Shown: positions 1 to 10,068 of the stretch, piece after piece
Layout of the letters: each line of letters begins with the position of its first letter
Numbering within the stretch: position 1 is the first letter of the stretch
Source of the DNA: Rhyacichthys aspro
Lineage: Eukaryota; Chordata; Actinopteri; Gobiiformes; Rhyacichthyidae
Assembly: GCA_036850595.1 (NCBI GenBank)
Contig: CM072153.1
Span: 17,068,169 to 17,132,168 of the forward strand
Reading direction: 5' to 3'
DNA length: 64,000 bases
Notes under the pieces: generated by a model
The model's database searches: none
What the model saw: only the letters and a program-made list of their open reading frames with translations
What the model was told of the DNA's origin: nothing
Made by a program: the position numbers and the translations under genes

Positions 1-35
1 CCTCATAGGCTACGATACTGCCACTGCGCAAAGCT
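1..35 (-). ncRNA. U4 snRNA, copy 1 (5' part only, cut by window edge)
   Basis: Only nt 1-35 of the RNA are inside the window. They hold the U6-pairing stem II region and the start of the 5' stem-loop. The 5' end is at 35, and the PSE-like block is at 75-96. The gene continues to the left of position 1. Confidence 0.93.
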
Positions 36-74
36 AAAGGTTGTAGTTACTGAAAATGGGTTGGCCTTGAGTTT

Positions 75-96
75 GTCCATGACTGTATCAGGGTAA
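75..96 (-). promoter_or_regulatory. PSE-like proximal sequence element of the array U4 units (representative)
   Basis: Read on the minus strand the block begins TTACCCTGAT and covers -61 to -40 relative to the U4 5' end. This is the place expected for the vertebrate snRNA PSE (consensus beginning TCACCNTNAC), which is bound by SNAPc. The same block lies 40-61 bp from the 5' end of copies 1-22. Assignment rests on position and the partial consensus match. Confidence 0.7.
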
Positions 97-102
97 TTGT
101 AT

Positions 103-114
103 TGTGGGCGGGGC
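103..114 (-). promoter_or_regulatory. GC box upstream of the PSE (candidate Sp1 site)
   Basis: On the minus strand this reads GGCCCCGCCCAC, at about -68 to -79, and it is kept in copies 1-22. A second G-rich stretch (ACGTGGGGGTGGGG on the plus strand, near 145-158) lies farther upstream in the 484-bp units. No clear octamer or SPH element was found at the usual -200 to -250 position in these units, so the enhancer (DSE) role may fall to these GC-rich stretches. That is inference. Confidence 0.4.
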
Positions 115-352
115 CAGACTGTTGCCATACTCTTCTACTGTACGTGGGGGTGGGGTATCTTGATCATCAGCCTTTTTCAGAAGCTGCCTACTCCAACTTT
201 AATTCTATATTAACAGGCAGCCATGCCAGATTGTTGCAAGAGCACAACAAAAACCTTCAAAGTGTTATCATAAAGAGTTCATTGTCCAGTTTAATTCAAG
301 ATGATGCATAACGTGTTTTTACACAAATGCCTTGACAACTAAAATATTAAAT

Positions 353-370
353 ATAGTAACATTTGACAAA
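353..370 (-). promoter_or_regulatory. Candidate snRNA 3' box (representative, copy 2)
   Basis: Downstream of the RNA 3' end, the minus strand reads ATTTGTCAAATGTTACTA. In sister copies it begins GTTTGTCAAAT. This resembles the vertebrate 3' box (GTTTN0-3AAARNNAGA), which directs Integrator-dependent 3' end formation, and lies 5-22 nt past the mature end as expected. The tail of the consensus is poorly matched. Confidence 0.45.
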
Positions 371-374
371 TCTT

Positions 375-519
375 TTAGTCTCTTCAGAGACTATCAAAAA
401 TTGCCATTGCCGACTATATTTCAAGTCGTCAAGGCGGGGTATTGGGTAAAGTTTTCAACTAGCAATAATCACGCCTCGGATAAACCTCATAGGCTACGAT
501 ACTGCCACTGCGCAAAGCT
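375..519 (-). ncRNA. U4 spliceosomal snRNA, copy 2 (reference description for the A class)
   Basis: The reverse complement begins AGCTTTGCGCAGTGGCAGTA and follows vertebrate U4 over all 145 nt. U4 pairs with U6 in the U4/U6.U5 tri-snRNP and is released on spliceosome activation. Visible parts are: stem II strand (nt 1-16); 5' stem-loop with the 15.5K/SNU13 k-turn (nt 20-52, tandem G-A residues kept); U6 stem I strand around nt 56-62; Sm site AATTTTTGA (nt 118-126); and a 3' hairpin with a 7-bp stem and UGAA tetraloop. Differences from the human RNA as I recall it include U29, U49, G61, A73 and the UGAA loop. The regular promoter at 559-580 and intact structure suggest a working gene; expression cannot be seen here. 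Confidence 0.96.
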
Positions 520-857
520 AAAGGTTGTAGTTACTGAAAATGGGTTGGCCTTGAGTTTGTCCATGACTGTATCAGGGTAATTGTATTGTGGGCGGGGCCA
601 GACTGTTGCCATACTCTTCTACTGTACGTGGGGGTGGGGTATCTTGATCATCAGCCTTTTTCAGAAGCTGCCTACTCCAACTTTAATTCTATATTAACAG
701 GCAGCCATGCCAGATTGTTGCAAGAGCACAACAAAAACCTTCAAAGTGTTATCATAAAGAGTTCATTGTCCAGTTTAATTCAAGATGATGCATAACATGT
801 TTTACACAAATGCCTTGACAACTAAAATATTAAATATAGTAACATTTGACAAACATA

Positions 858-1002
858 TTAGTCTCTTCAGAGACTATCAAAAATTGCCATTGCCGACTAT
901 ATTTCAAGTCGTCAAGGCGGGGTATTGGGTAAAGTTTTCAACTAGCAATAATCACGCCTCGGATAAACCTCATAGGCTACGATACTGCCACTGCGCAAAG
1001 CT
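858..1002 (-). ncRNA. U4 snRNA, copy 3
   Basis: Same RNA sequence as copy 2 (U49, UGAA tetraloop). The 3' flank is of the CATATT type. PSE-like block at 1042-1063. The step from copy 2 is 483 bp. Confidence 0.95.
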
Positions 1003-1341
1003 AAAGGTTGTAGTTACTGAAAATGGGTTGGCCTTGAGTTTGTCCATGACTGTATCAGGGTAATTGTATTGTGGGCGGGGCCAGACTGTTGCCATGCTCT
1101 TCTACTGTACGTGGGGGTGGGGTATCTTGATCATCAGCCTTTTTCAGAAGCTGCCTACTCCAACTTTAATTCTATATTAACAGGCAGCCATGCCAGATTG
1201 TTGCAAGAGCACAACAAAAACCTTCAAAGTGTTATCATAAAGAGTTCATTGTCCAGTTTAATTCAAGATGATGCATAACATGCTTTTACACAAATGCCTC
1301 GACAACTAAAATATTAAATATAGTAACATTTGACAAATCTT

Positions 1342-1486
1342 TTAGTCTCTTCAGAGACTATCAAAAATTGCCATTGCCGACTATATTTCAAGTCGTCAAG
1401 GCGGGGTATTGGGTAAAGTTTTCAACTAGCAATAATCGCGCCTCGGATAAACCTCATAGGCTACGATACTGCCACTGCGCAAAGCT
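1342..1486 (-). ncRNA. U4 snRNA, copy 4 (C49 variant)
   Basis: UGAA class with C at nt 49, the base found in human U4, where most array copies have U. PSE-like block at 1526-1547. Its 3' flank (TCTTTT, with CATGCTTTTACAC and CCTCGAC farther out) is the same as that of copy 8, four units away. Confidence 0.95.
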
Positions 1487-1825
1487 AAAGGTTGTAGTTA
1501 CTGAAAATGGGTTGGCCTTGAGTTTGTCCATGACTGTATCAGGGTAATTGTATTGTGGGCGGGGCCAGACTGTTGCCATGCTCTTCTACTGTACGTGGGG
1601 GTGGGGTAGCTTGATCATCAGCCTTTTTCAGAAGCTGCCTACTCCAACTTTAATTCTATATTAACAGGCAGCCATGCCAGATTGTTGCAAGAGCACAACA
1701 AAAACCTTCAAAGTGTTATCATAAAGAGTTCATTGTCCAGTTTAATTCAAGATGATGCATAACACGTTTCTACACAAATGCCTTGACAACTAAAATATTA
1801 AATATAGTAACATTCGACAAACATA

Positions 1826-1970
1826 CTAGTCTCTTCAGAGACTATCAAAAATTGCCATTGCCGACTATATTTCAAGTCGTCAAGGCGGGGTATTGGGTAA
1901 AGTTTTCAACTAGCAATAATCACGCCTCGGATAAACCTCATAGGCTACGATACTGCCACTGCGCAAAGCT
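1826..1970 (-). ncRNA. U4 snRNA, copy 5
   Basis: RNA as copy 2. The 3' flank is of the CATACT type with a private change (ATTCGAC for ATTTGAC) inside the candidate 3' box. PSE-like block at 2010-2031. Confidence 0.95.
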
Positions 1971-2309
1971 AAAGGTTGTAGTTACTGAAAATGGGTTGGC
2001 CTTGAGTTTGTCCATGACTGTATCAGGGTAATTGTATTGTGGGCGGGGCCAGACTGTTGCCATACTCTTCTACTGTACGTGGGGGTGGGGTATCTTGATC
2101 ATCAGCCTTTTTCAGAAGCTGCCTACTCCAACTTTAATTCTATATTAACAGGCAGCCATGCCAGATTGTTGCAAGAGCACAACAAAAACCTTCAAAGTGT
2201 TATCATAAAGAGTTCATTGTCCAGTTTAATTCAAGATGATGCATAACATGTTTCTACACAAATGCCTTGATGACTAAAATATTAAATATAGTAACATTTG
2301 ACAAATCTT

Positions 2310-2454
2310 TTAGTCTCTTCAGAGACTATCAAAAATTGCCATTGCCGACTATATTTCAAGTCGTCAAGGCGGGGTATTGGGTAAAGTTTTCAACTAGCAA
2401 TAATCACGCCTCGGATAAACCTCATAGGCTACGATACTGCCACTGCGCAAAGCT
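2310..2454 (-). ncRNA. U4 snRNA, copy 6
   Basis: RNA as copy 2. TCTTTT-type 3' flank, with CTTGATGAC farther out where most units have CTTGACAAC. PSE-like block at 2494-2515. Confidence 0.95.
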
Positions 2455-2793
2455 AAAGGTTGTAGTTACTGAAAATGGGTTGGCCTTGAGTTTGTCCATG
2501 ACTGTATCAGGGTAATTGTATTGTGGGCGGGGCCAGACTGTTGCCATGCTCTTCTACTGTACGTGGGGGTGGGGTAGCTTGATCATCAGCCTTTTTCAGA
2601 AGCTGCCTACTCCAACTTTAATTCTATATTAACAGGCAGCCATGCCAGATTGTTGCAAGAGCACAACAAAAACCTTCAAAGTGTTATCATAAAGAGTTCA
2701 TTGTCCAGTTTAATTCAAGATGATGCATAACATGTTTTTACACAAATGCCTTGACAACTAAAATATTAAATATAGTAACATTTGACAAACATA

Positions 2794-2938
2794 CTAGTCT
2801 CTTCAGAGACTATCAAAAATTGCCATTGCCGACTATATTTCAAGTCGTCAAGGCGGGGTATTGGGTAAAGTTTTCAACTAGCAATAATCACGCCTCGGAT
2901 AAACCTCATAGGCTACGATACTGCCACTGCGCAAAGCT
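2794..2938 (-). ncRNA. U4 snRNA, copy 7
   Basis: RNA as copy 2. CATACT-type 3' flank. PSE-like block at 2978-2999. Confidence 0.95.
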
Positions 2939-3277
2939 AAAGGTTGTAGTTACTGAAAATGGGTTGGCCTTGAGTTTGTCCATGACTGTATCAGGGTAAT
3001 TGTATTGTGGGCGGGGCCAGACTGTTGCCATGCTCTTCTACTGTACGTGGGGGTGGGGTAGCTTGATCATCAGCCTTTTTCAGAAGCTGCCTACTCCAAC
3101 TTTAATTCTATATTAACAGGCAGCCATGCCAGATTGTTGCAAGAGCACAACAAAAACCTTCAAAGTGTTATCATAAAGAGTTCATTGTCCAGTTTAATTC
3201 AAGATGATGCATAACATGCTTTTACACAAATGCCTCGACAACTAAAATATTAAATATAGTAACATTTGACAAATCTT

Positions 3278-3422
3278 TTAGTCTCTTCAGAGACTATCAA
3301 AAATTGCCATTGCCGACTATATTTCAAGTCGTCAAGGCGGGGTATTGGGTAAAGTTTTCAACTAGCAATAATCGCGCCTCGGATAAACCTCATAGGCTAC
3401 GATACTGCCACTGCGCAAAGCT
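3278..3422 (-). ncRNA. U4 snRNA, copy 8 (C49 variant)
   Basis: UGAA class with C49. It matches copy 4 in its 3' flank as well, which points to a four-unit (1936-bp) segmental duplication. PSE-like block at 3462-3483. Confidence 0.95.
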
Positions 3423-3761
3423 AAAGGTTGTAGTTACTGAAAATGGGTTGGCCTTGAGTTTGTCCATGACTGTATCAGGGTAATTGTATTGTGGGCGGGG
3501 CCAGACTGTTGCCATGCTCTTCTACTGTACGTGGGGGTGGGGTAGCTTGATCATCAGCCTTTTTCAGAAGCTGCCTACTCCAACTTTAATTCTATATTAA
3601 CAGGCAGCCATGCCAGATTGTTGCAAGAGCACAACAAAAACCTTCAAAGTGTTATCATAAAGAGTTCATTGTCCAGTTTAATTCAAGATGATGCATAACA
3701 TGTTTCTACACAAATGCCTTGACAACTAAAATATTAAATATAGTAACATTTGACAAACATA

Positions 3762-3906
3762 TTAGTCTCTTCAGAGACTATCAAAAATTGCCATTGCCGA
3801 CTATATTTCAAGTCGTCAAGGCGGGGTATTGGGTAAAGTTTTCAACTAGCAATAATCACGCCTCGGATAAACCTCATAGGCTACGATACTGCCACTGCGC
3901 AAAGCT
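3762..3906 (-). ncRNA. U4 snRNA, copy 9
   Basis: RNA as copy 2. CATATT-type 3' flank. PSE-like block at 3946-3967. Confidence 0.95.
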
Positions 3907-4245
3907 AAAGGTTGTAGTTACTGAAAATGGGTTGGCCTTGAGTTTGTCCATGACTGTATCAGGGTAATTGTATTGTGGGCGGGGCCAGACTGTTGCCATA
4001 CTCTTCTACTGTACGTGGGGGTGGGGTATCTTGATCATCAGCCTTTTTCAGAAGCTGCCTACTCCAACTTTAATTCTATATTAACAGGCAGCCATGCCAG
4101 ATTGTTGCAAGAGCACAACAAAAACCTTCAAAGTGTTATCATAAAGAGTTCATTGTCCAGTTTAATTCAAGATGATGCATAACATGTTTCTACACAAATG
4201 CCTTGACGACTAAAATATTAAATATAGTAACATTTGACAAACCTT

Positions 4246-4390
4246 TTAGTCTCTTCAGAGACTATCAAAAATTGCCATTGCCGACTATATTTCAAGTCGT
4301 CAAGGCGGGGTATTGGGTAAAGTTTTCAACTAGCAATAATCGCGCCTCGGATAAACCTCATAGGCTACGATACTGCCACTGCGCAAAGCT
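4246..4390 (-). ncRNA. U4 snRNA, copy 10 (C49 variant)
   Basis: UGAA class with C49. CCTTTT-type 3' flank, shared with copies 11 and 13. PSE-like block at 4430-4451. Confidence 0.95.
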
Positions 4391-4729
4391 AAAGGTTGTA
4401 GTTACTGAAAATGGGTTGGCCTTGAGTTTGTCCATGACTGTATCAGGGTAATTGTATTGTGGGCGGGGCCAGACTGTTGCCATGCTCTTCTACTGTACGT
4501 GGGGGTGGGGTAGCTTGATCATCAGCCTTTTTCAGAAGCTGCCTACTCCAACTTTAATTCTATATTAACAGGCAGCCATGCCAGATTGTTGCAAGAGCAC
4601 AACAAAAACCTTCAAAGTGTTATCATAAAGAGTTCATTGTCCAGTTTAATTCAAGATGATGCATAACATGTTTTTACACAAATGCCTTGACAACTAAAAT
4701 ATTAAATATAGTAACATTTGACAAACCTT

Positions 4730-4874
4730 TTAGTCTCTTCAGAGACTATCAAAAATTGCCATTGCCGACTATATTTCAAGTCGTCAAGGCGGGGTATTGG
4801 GTAAAGTTTTCAACTAGCAATAATCACGCCTCGGATAAACCTCATAGGCTACGATACTGCCACTGCGCAAAGCT
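4730..4874 (-). ncRNA. U4 snRNA, copy 11
   Basis: RNA as copy 2. CCTTTT-type 3' flank. PSE-like block at 4914-4935. Confidence 0.95.
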
Positions 4875-5212
4875 AAAGGTTGTAGTTACTGAAAATGGGT
4901 TGGCCTTGAGTTTGTCCATGACTGTATCAGGGTAATTGTATTGTGGGCGGGGCCAGACTGTTGCCATGCTCTTCTACTGTACGTGGGGGTGGGGTAGCTT
5001 GATCATCAGCCTTTTTCAGAAGCTGCCTACTCCAACTTTAATTCTATATTAACAGGCAGCCATGCCAGATTGTTGCAAGAGCACAACAAAAACCTTCAAA
5101 GTGTTATCATAAAGAGTTCATTGTCCAGTTTAATTCAAGATGATGCATAACGTGTTTTTACACAAATGCCTTGACAACTAAAATATTAAATATAGTAACA
5201 TTTGACAACATT

Positions 5213-5357
5213 TTAGTCTCTTCAGAGACTATCAAAAATTGCCATTGCCGACTATATTTCAAGTCGTCAAGGCGGGGTATTGGGTAAAGTTTTCAACTAG
5301 CAATAATCACGCCTCGGATAAACCTCATAGGCTACGATACTGCCACTGCGCAAAGCT
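5213..5357 (-). ncRNA. U4 snRNA, copy 12
   Basis: RNA as copy 2. A single-base deletion in the 3' flank (GACAACATTTTAG) makes this unit 483 bp. Upstream it has private changes (GGGCTGGCC, and TGTATGTGG for TGTACGTGG). PSE-like block at 5397-5418. Confidence 0.95.
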
Positions 5358-5696
5358 AAAGGTTGTAGTTACTGAAAATGGGCTGGCCTTGAGTTTGTCC
5401 ATGACTGTATCAGGGTAATTGTATTGTGGGCGGGGCCAGACTGTTGCCATGCTCTTCTACTGTATGTGGGGGTGGGGTATCTTGATCATCAGCCTTTTTC
5501 AGAAGCTGCCTACTCCAACTTTAATTCTATATTAACAGGCAGCCATGCCAGATTGTTGCAAGAGCACAACAAAAACCTTCAAAGTGTTATCATAAAGAGT
5601 TCATTGTCCAGTTTAATTCAAGATGATGCATAACATGTTTCTACACAAATGCCTTGACAACTAAAATATTAAATATAGTAACATTTGACAAACCTT

Positions 5697-5841
5697 TTAG
5701 TCTCTTCAGAGACTATCAAAAATTGCCATTGCCGACTATATTTCAAGTCGTCAAGGCGGGGTATTGGGTAAAGTTTTCAACTAGCAATAATCACGCCTCG
5801 GATAAACCTCATAGGCTACGATACTGCCACTGCGCAAAGCT
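5697..5841 (-). ncRNA. U4 snRNA, copy 13
   Basis: RNA as copy 2. CCTTTT-type 3' flank. PSE-like block at 5881-5902. The upstream spacer has lost one T in a T-run (CAGCCTTTTCAG), giving a 483-bp step to copy 14. Confidence 0.95.
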
Positions 5842-6179
5842 AAAGGTTGTAGTTACTGAAAATGGGTTGGCCTTGAGTTTGTCCATGACTGTATCAGGGT
5901 AATTGTATTGTGGGCGGGGCCAGACTGTTGCCATGCTCTTCTACTGTACGTGGGGGTGGGGTAGCTTGATCATCAGCCTTTTCAGAAGCTGCCTACTCCA
6001 ACTTTAATTCTATATTAACAGGCAGCCATGCCAGATTGTTGCAAGAGCACAACAAAAACCTTCAAAGTGTTATCATAAAGAGTTCATTGTCCAGTTTAAT
6101 TCAAGATGATGCATAACATGTTTCTACACAAATGCCTTGACAACTAAAATATTAAATATAGTAACATTTGACAAACATA

Positions 6180-6324
6180 TTAGTCTCTTCAGAGACTATC
6201 AAAAATTGCCATTGCCGACTATATTTCAAGTCGTCAAGGCGGGGTATTGGGTAAAGTTTTCAACTAGCAATAATCACGCCTCGGATAAACCTCATAGGCT
6301 ACGATACTGCCACTGCGCAAAGCT
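6180..6324 (-). ncRNA. U4 snRNA, copy 14
   Basis: RNA as copy 2. CATATT-type 3' flank. PSE-like block at 6364-6385. Confidence 0.95.
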
Positions 6325-6663
6325 AAAGGTTGTAGTTACTGAAAATGGGTTGGCCTTGAGTTTGTCCATGACTGTATCAGGGTAATTGTATTGTGGGCGG
6401 GGCCAGACTGTTGCCATGCTCTTCTACTGTACGTGGGGGTGGGGTATCTTGATCATCAGCCTTTTTCAGAAGCTGCCTACTCCAACTTTAATTCTATATT
6501 AACAGGCAGCCATGCCAGATTGTTGCAAGAGCACAACAAAAACCTTCAAAGTGTTATCATAAAGAGTTCATTGTCCAGTTTAATTCAAGATGATGCATAA
6601 CGTGTTTTTACACAAATGCCTTGACAACTAAAATATTAAATATAGTAACATTTGACAAATCTT

Positions 6664-6808
6664 TTAGTCTCTTCAGAGACTATCAAAAATTGCCATTGCC
6701 GACTATATTTCAAGTCGTCAAGGCGGGGTATTGGGTAAAGTTTTCAACTAGCAATAATCGCGCCTCGGATAAACCTCATAGGCTACGATACTGCCACTGC
6801 GCAAAGCT
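6664..6808 (-). ncRNA. U4 snRNA, copy 15 (C49; upstream region split by a hAT transposon)
   Basis: Last copy of the homogeneous left array, UGAA class with C49. The RNA is intact, as are the PSE-like block (6848-6869) and the GC box. A 2.8-kb transposon begins 94 bp upstream of the 5' end and pushes the distal spacer away to 9670. If distal elements matter, this copy may be weakly expressed or silent. Confidence 0.94.
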
Positions 6809-6893
6809 AAAGGTTGTAGTTACTGAAAATGGGTTGGCCTTGAGTTTGTCCATGACTGTATCAGGGTAATTGTATTGTGGGCGGGGCCAGACT

Positions 6894-6901
6894 GTTGCCA
6901 T
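6894..6901. repeat. Target site duplication, left copy
   Basis: GTTGCCAT immediately before the transposon. The identical octamer follows it at 9670-9677. Uninterrupted array units have a single GTTGCCAT here, which confirms the insertion. Confidence 0.95.
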
Positions 6902-7180
6902 TAGTGATGTGTCGTTCATGTCGAAGCTTGAGGCGTGAGCCAGTAATCCAGGCGCGTTTGTTGAAGCGCGTATCGATGCGTGTGTTGATGACGTAGGCGG
7001 TGACGTTCGAAGCCTCGGGAAGCGGCCGTTCCACGTGACTGATTCAGGAAATGATTCGCCGGTTTGGAGCGCGATTCGAAATAAAAGAGACAGTGAAACG
7101 CAATGGATTCCCCCTCACATTTTGTGTCTTTGGGTTATTGCGCTTATTTTGGCATTCTATTCGAGCTTCTTTTTTTTGCG

Positions 7181-9393
7181 ATGGAACCAGCAAGAAAGAG
7201 GAGATTTTCCCCTGTTTGGGAGCATTTTGAGCTGATCTCACCTAATAAGGTAAGGTATTGCAATAATTATGTAATAATAGATTACACAAATATGACAATG
7301 CAGCGTATTCATTGTTCACATTTCCCTTTTCTGAATACTTCTGAATACTTGTTTTTTAAGGTGAAGTGTCTGGTGTGTTCCAAAGAACTGGGTTACAACA
7401 ATAACACCTCATCTATGCTAAGGCACTATAGAGCCTTGCATAGCAACGAGGAGGCCAACCAGGTTGAACCCGGCTCAGGTAGGCCATTTATATTCATGAT
7501 TATAATTGATAGCCCTACAATTACACTGTATATTTGTATCACACAAGTTTAATTTATATTTGTATTAAATTTACAAAATATGACATATGCATATGTAATT
7601 CCATTTAGCTGAGAAGGTTGACTTGGCTGAGATGTTGGTGGATATGGTGATAGAGGATTCCCAGCCCTTTTCCATTGTGGAGGGTAGTGGGTTCAGAAAG
7701 CTTGTAAAAGCTTTGGCCCCTTCCTATGTTCTACCCACACGGCAGGTATGTATGTGAACACATGAAGCACCATTTCATCAGATTAGCCATTTCAAGACTG
7801 TACTTTTTTTTTAGACTTTGAAAGCCATGGTGGAGAAGAGGTACAAGGAAGCCAAGGAGAAAGCCAAAGCCATTGTGGCTAAAGCATCTGCTGTTAGTTT
7901 GACATCAGATATGTGGACCTCCATCAACACTGATGCTTATTTGGCTGTGACATGTCATTTTATTGATGAAGGCACGTCTCTGCAGTCAGTTGTCCTAGGG
8001 GTGCAACATTTCCCTGAGGCACATACTGCAGCAAACATGGCTAGAATGAAGACCTCTCTCATGTCTGAGTGGGGTATAGCTGAAAACGTGACATGTCTGG
8101 TGACTGATGGTGCTGGCAATATGGGTGCTTGTGCTCGAGAGCTTCATTTGCGTCACACTATTTGTGTGTGTGGCACATACTCTAAATCTGATGATAAAAA
8201 AAGCTCTTGACCAAAGTCTTGAATTGTCTGATATCCGGACTAACTGTTGTAAGGTAGTTGGATATTTTAAAAGCAGCACCACTGCAAAGGTAAGCTCCTT
8301 ACTTGTAATATGTAAAATATTTTGCTGCCTCTGCATTGACATCTGCAATAATAATTTTGTTGGCTGTTTTATAGGAGAGACTTACACAAATGCAAGTTCA
8401 GATGGGCCTCCCGGTGCTTAAACTTATTCAGGAGGTTGATACGCGCTGGAACAGCACTTATCTCATGCTCCAGCGTCTGTACAATTTGAGAGAGCCTGTT
8501 GGAGCAGCTTTGGCCGGTCTACGTACAGACCTTGCACCACTGTCAGCAGAACAATACAGCATTATTGCAGACTGTCTGAAAGTTTTAGCACCCTTTAACT
8601 ATGCTACAATTGAGCTGTCTGAGGAGAAGAAGGTGTCCGGATCAAAAGTGATTCCGCTTTTATCTATGTTACATCATTCTCTGGAAGAAGAGGAGATTGG
8701 GCTTATTCAAACTCCTGAGAGTACAGCAATGGCTGAGTATCTGCGCAGACAGCTAAGAGAGAAGCTGAACAACCTCCAGTCAATGAGCATTATGTCCCTG
8801 GCTACTCTGCTTGACCCAAGGTTCAAAAAAATTGGCTTCTTTAGCCCCAATAAAGCAGCAGAGGCAGAAAAAAGGCTGACCATGGAATGTGCTGCTGTTA
8901 TAAGACGCACAGCGTCCTCATCTACCTCATCATCTCCATCTTCATTATCATCAGAAGCTTCATCATCATCATCATCATTATCAGAAGCTTCTCAGTCTGT
9001 GGCACAAGGTAATTCATATATCCTAATTGTGCTAATATGTACTCACTTACAACCTGTTTATCTGTTCTAGGAAGCAAACTGTGGCATCATTTTGACACCA
9101 CAATCCAGCAGACAAGAACCACAAACTTCACTGCAAATGCAACAGTTGAGGTGCAAACGTACCTGGGGGAACCAAACATTTCCAGACTTGAAAGTCCCCT
9201 TCAATACTGGGAAAGGCAGAAATGTACAATGCCAAATTTGTACAAACTTGCAATTTCATTTCTATGCACTCCTGCATCATCAGTGCCATGCGAAAGAGTT
9301 TTTTCTAAAGCAGGTGAAATTCTATGCAAAAAAAGAAACCGCCTAAGTCCAAACACTGTAGAAATTTTTTTATTTTTGAATAAAAACGAATAA
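7181..9393 (+). pseudogene. hAT transposase, BED-finger type, six exons, one frameshift
   Basis: Inferred exons: 7181-7249, 7361-7478, 7609-7745, 7815-8289, 8375-9008 and 9071-9393. All introns are GT-AG and in consistent phase, giving about 583 residues once the frameshift is allowed for. Exons 1-2 encode a BED zinc finger (CLVC ... HYRALH). Exon 3 has the EDSQPFSIVE region usual in ZBED-like hAT proteins. Exon 4 has the RNase H-like acidic sites (TSDMWTS and TDGAGN). Exon 5 has VDTRWNST and a serine-rich tract coded by TCA repeats. Exon 6 is the hAT dimerisation region (SVPCERVFSKAG). Exon 4 breaks at a TG run (8163-8172): downstream the correct protein continues in another frame, so exon 4 is four bases too long for the phase of exon 5. 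No other break was seen. AATAAA overlaps the stop codon. Confidence 0.9.
8163..8172 (+). other. Frameshifting TG repeat in transposase exon 4
   Basis: Five TG units stand where the reading frame needs three. The two extra units (4 bp) cause a stop soon after, while conserved sequence (AHTLNLMIKKALDQ) continues in a different frame. Slippage at the dinucleotide run is the simplest cause. A sequencing error is possible. Confidence 0.8.
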
Positions 9394-9669
9394 ATAATTT
9401 TTTGTCTTCATTACACACATTAACTTGTTGCATAAGCACAGACATAAACAAAGTAACACAAGCACAATTTACATCACAACTCTCTCTCCAAATTCTCAAT
9501 TTTTCTTCAGCCCCCACCACTTTATTGTAAGCACTCAGTATGTTATACATTTTTTTGTCCACATGATGGCGTAGTGGAGCAAATAAAGCACCTTGAAGCT
9601 TCGACCCATGTGTGAAGCTTTTGACTGCAATGCTTCAGTGCTTCGTGAGGCTTCATCTTGCCATCACTA

Positions 9670-9677
9670 GTTGCCAT
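9670..9677. repeat. Target site duplication, right copy
   Basis: GTTGCCAT directly after the transposon, identical to 6894-6901. The U4 spacer resumes here. Confidence 0.95.
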
Positions 9678-9923
9678 ACTCTTCTACTGTACGTGGGGGT
9701 GGGGTAGCTTGATCATCAGCCTTTTTCAGAAGCTTCCTACTCCACCTTTAATTCTATATTAACAGGCAGTCATGCCAGATTGTTGCAAGAGCACAACAAA
9801 AACCTTCAAAGTGTTATCATAAAGAGTTCATTGTCCAGTTTAATTCAAGATTATGCATAACATGTATTTACACAAATGCCTTAACAGCTAAAATATTGAA
9901 TATAGTTACATTTGACAAACATG

Positions 9924-10068
9924 TTAGTCTCTTCAGAGACTATCAAAAATTGCCATTGCCGACTATATTTCAAGTTGTCAAGGCGGGGTATTGGGTAAAG
10001 TTTTCAACTAGCAATAATCACGCCTCGGATAAACCTCATAGGCTACGATACTGCCACTGCGCAAAGCT
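9924..10068 (-). ncRNA. U4 snRNA, copy 16
   Basis: First copy right of the transposon; UGAA class, U49. A private G93 to A change would break a pair in the central hairpin (G93-C108, my numbering). PSE-like block at 10108-10129. Upstream proximal sequence has GTTAGTG where the left copies have GTTACTG, as in copies 19 and 20. Confidence 0.93.

Larger units (their letters stand above)
1..6901 (-). repeat. Homogeneous tandem array of 483/484-bp U4 snRNA gene units (copies 1-15)
   Basis: About 14.2 head-to-tail units. U4 5' ends fall at 35, 519, 1002, 1486, 1970, 2454, 2938, 3422, 3906, 4390, 4874, 5357, 5841, 6324 and 6808, so the period is 484 bp with three 483-bp steps. Each unit holds a 145-bp U4 gene on the minus strand, about 95 bp of proximal promoter and about 245 bp of spacer. 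Units differ at only a few sites: the 3' flank (TCTTTT, CATATT, CATACT or CCTTTT), spacer ATACT/ATGCT and GTATCT/GTAGCT, and U4 nucleotide 49. This near-identity indicates concerted evolution. The 69- and 82-codon open frames that recur in each unit lie antisense to or beside the snRNA and mostly begin at TTG, so they are not genes. Confidence 0.95.
6902..9669 (+). mobile_element. Complete hAT-superfamily DNA transposon, 2768 bp, in the U4 array
   Basis: The element starts TAGTGATG and ends CATCACTA, a perfect 8-bp terminal inverted repeat, and is flanked by an 8-bp duplication of GTTGCCAT, the size typical of hAT elements. Several GAAGC/GCTTC motifs lie near both ends (for example near 6922-7020 and 9595-9655), as expected for subterminal transposase-binding repeats. 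It carries one spliced transposase gene on the plus strand (7181-9393). The ends and duplication are undamaged, so the insertion is probably fairly young and could still be moved by a transposase supplied from elsewhere. The inverted repeat match does not extend clearly beyond 8 bp. Confidence 0.95.

Noticed and set aside
102..6869. Recurring 69- and 82-codon plus-strand open frames in the array, as a multicopy protein gene
   Set aside because: They run antisense to U4 or through its promoter, most start at TTG rather than ATG, and single-base variants (TATC/TAGC) create stops in many units. The U4 gene explains the conservation.
7044..7241. Minus-strand open frame inside the transposon 5' region
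   Set aside because: It is antisense to the transposase first exon and has no features of its own.
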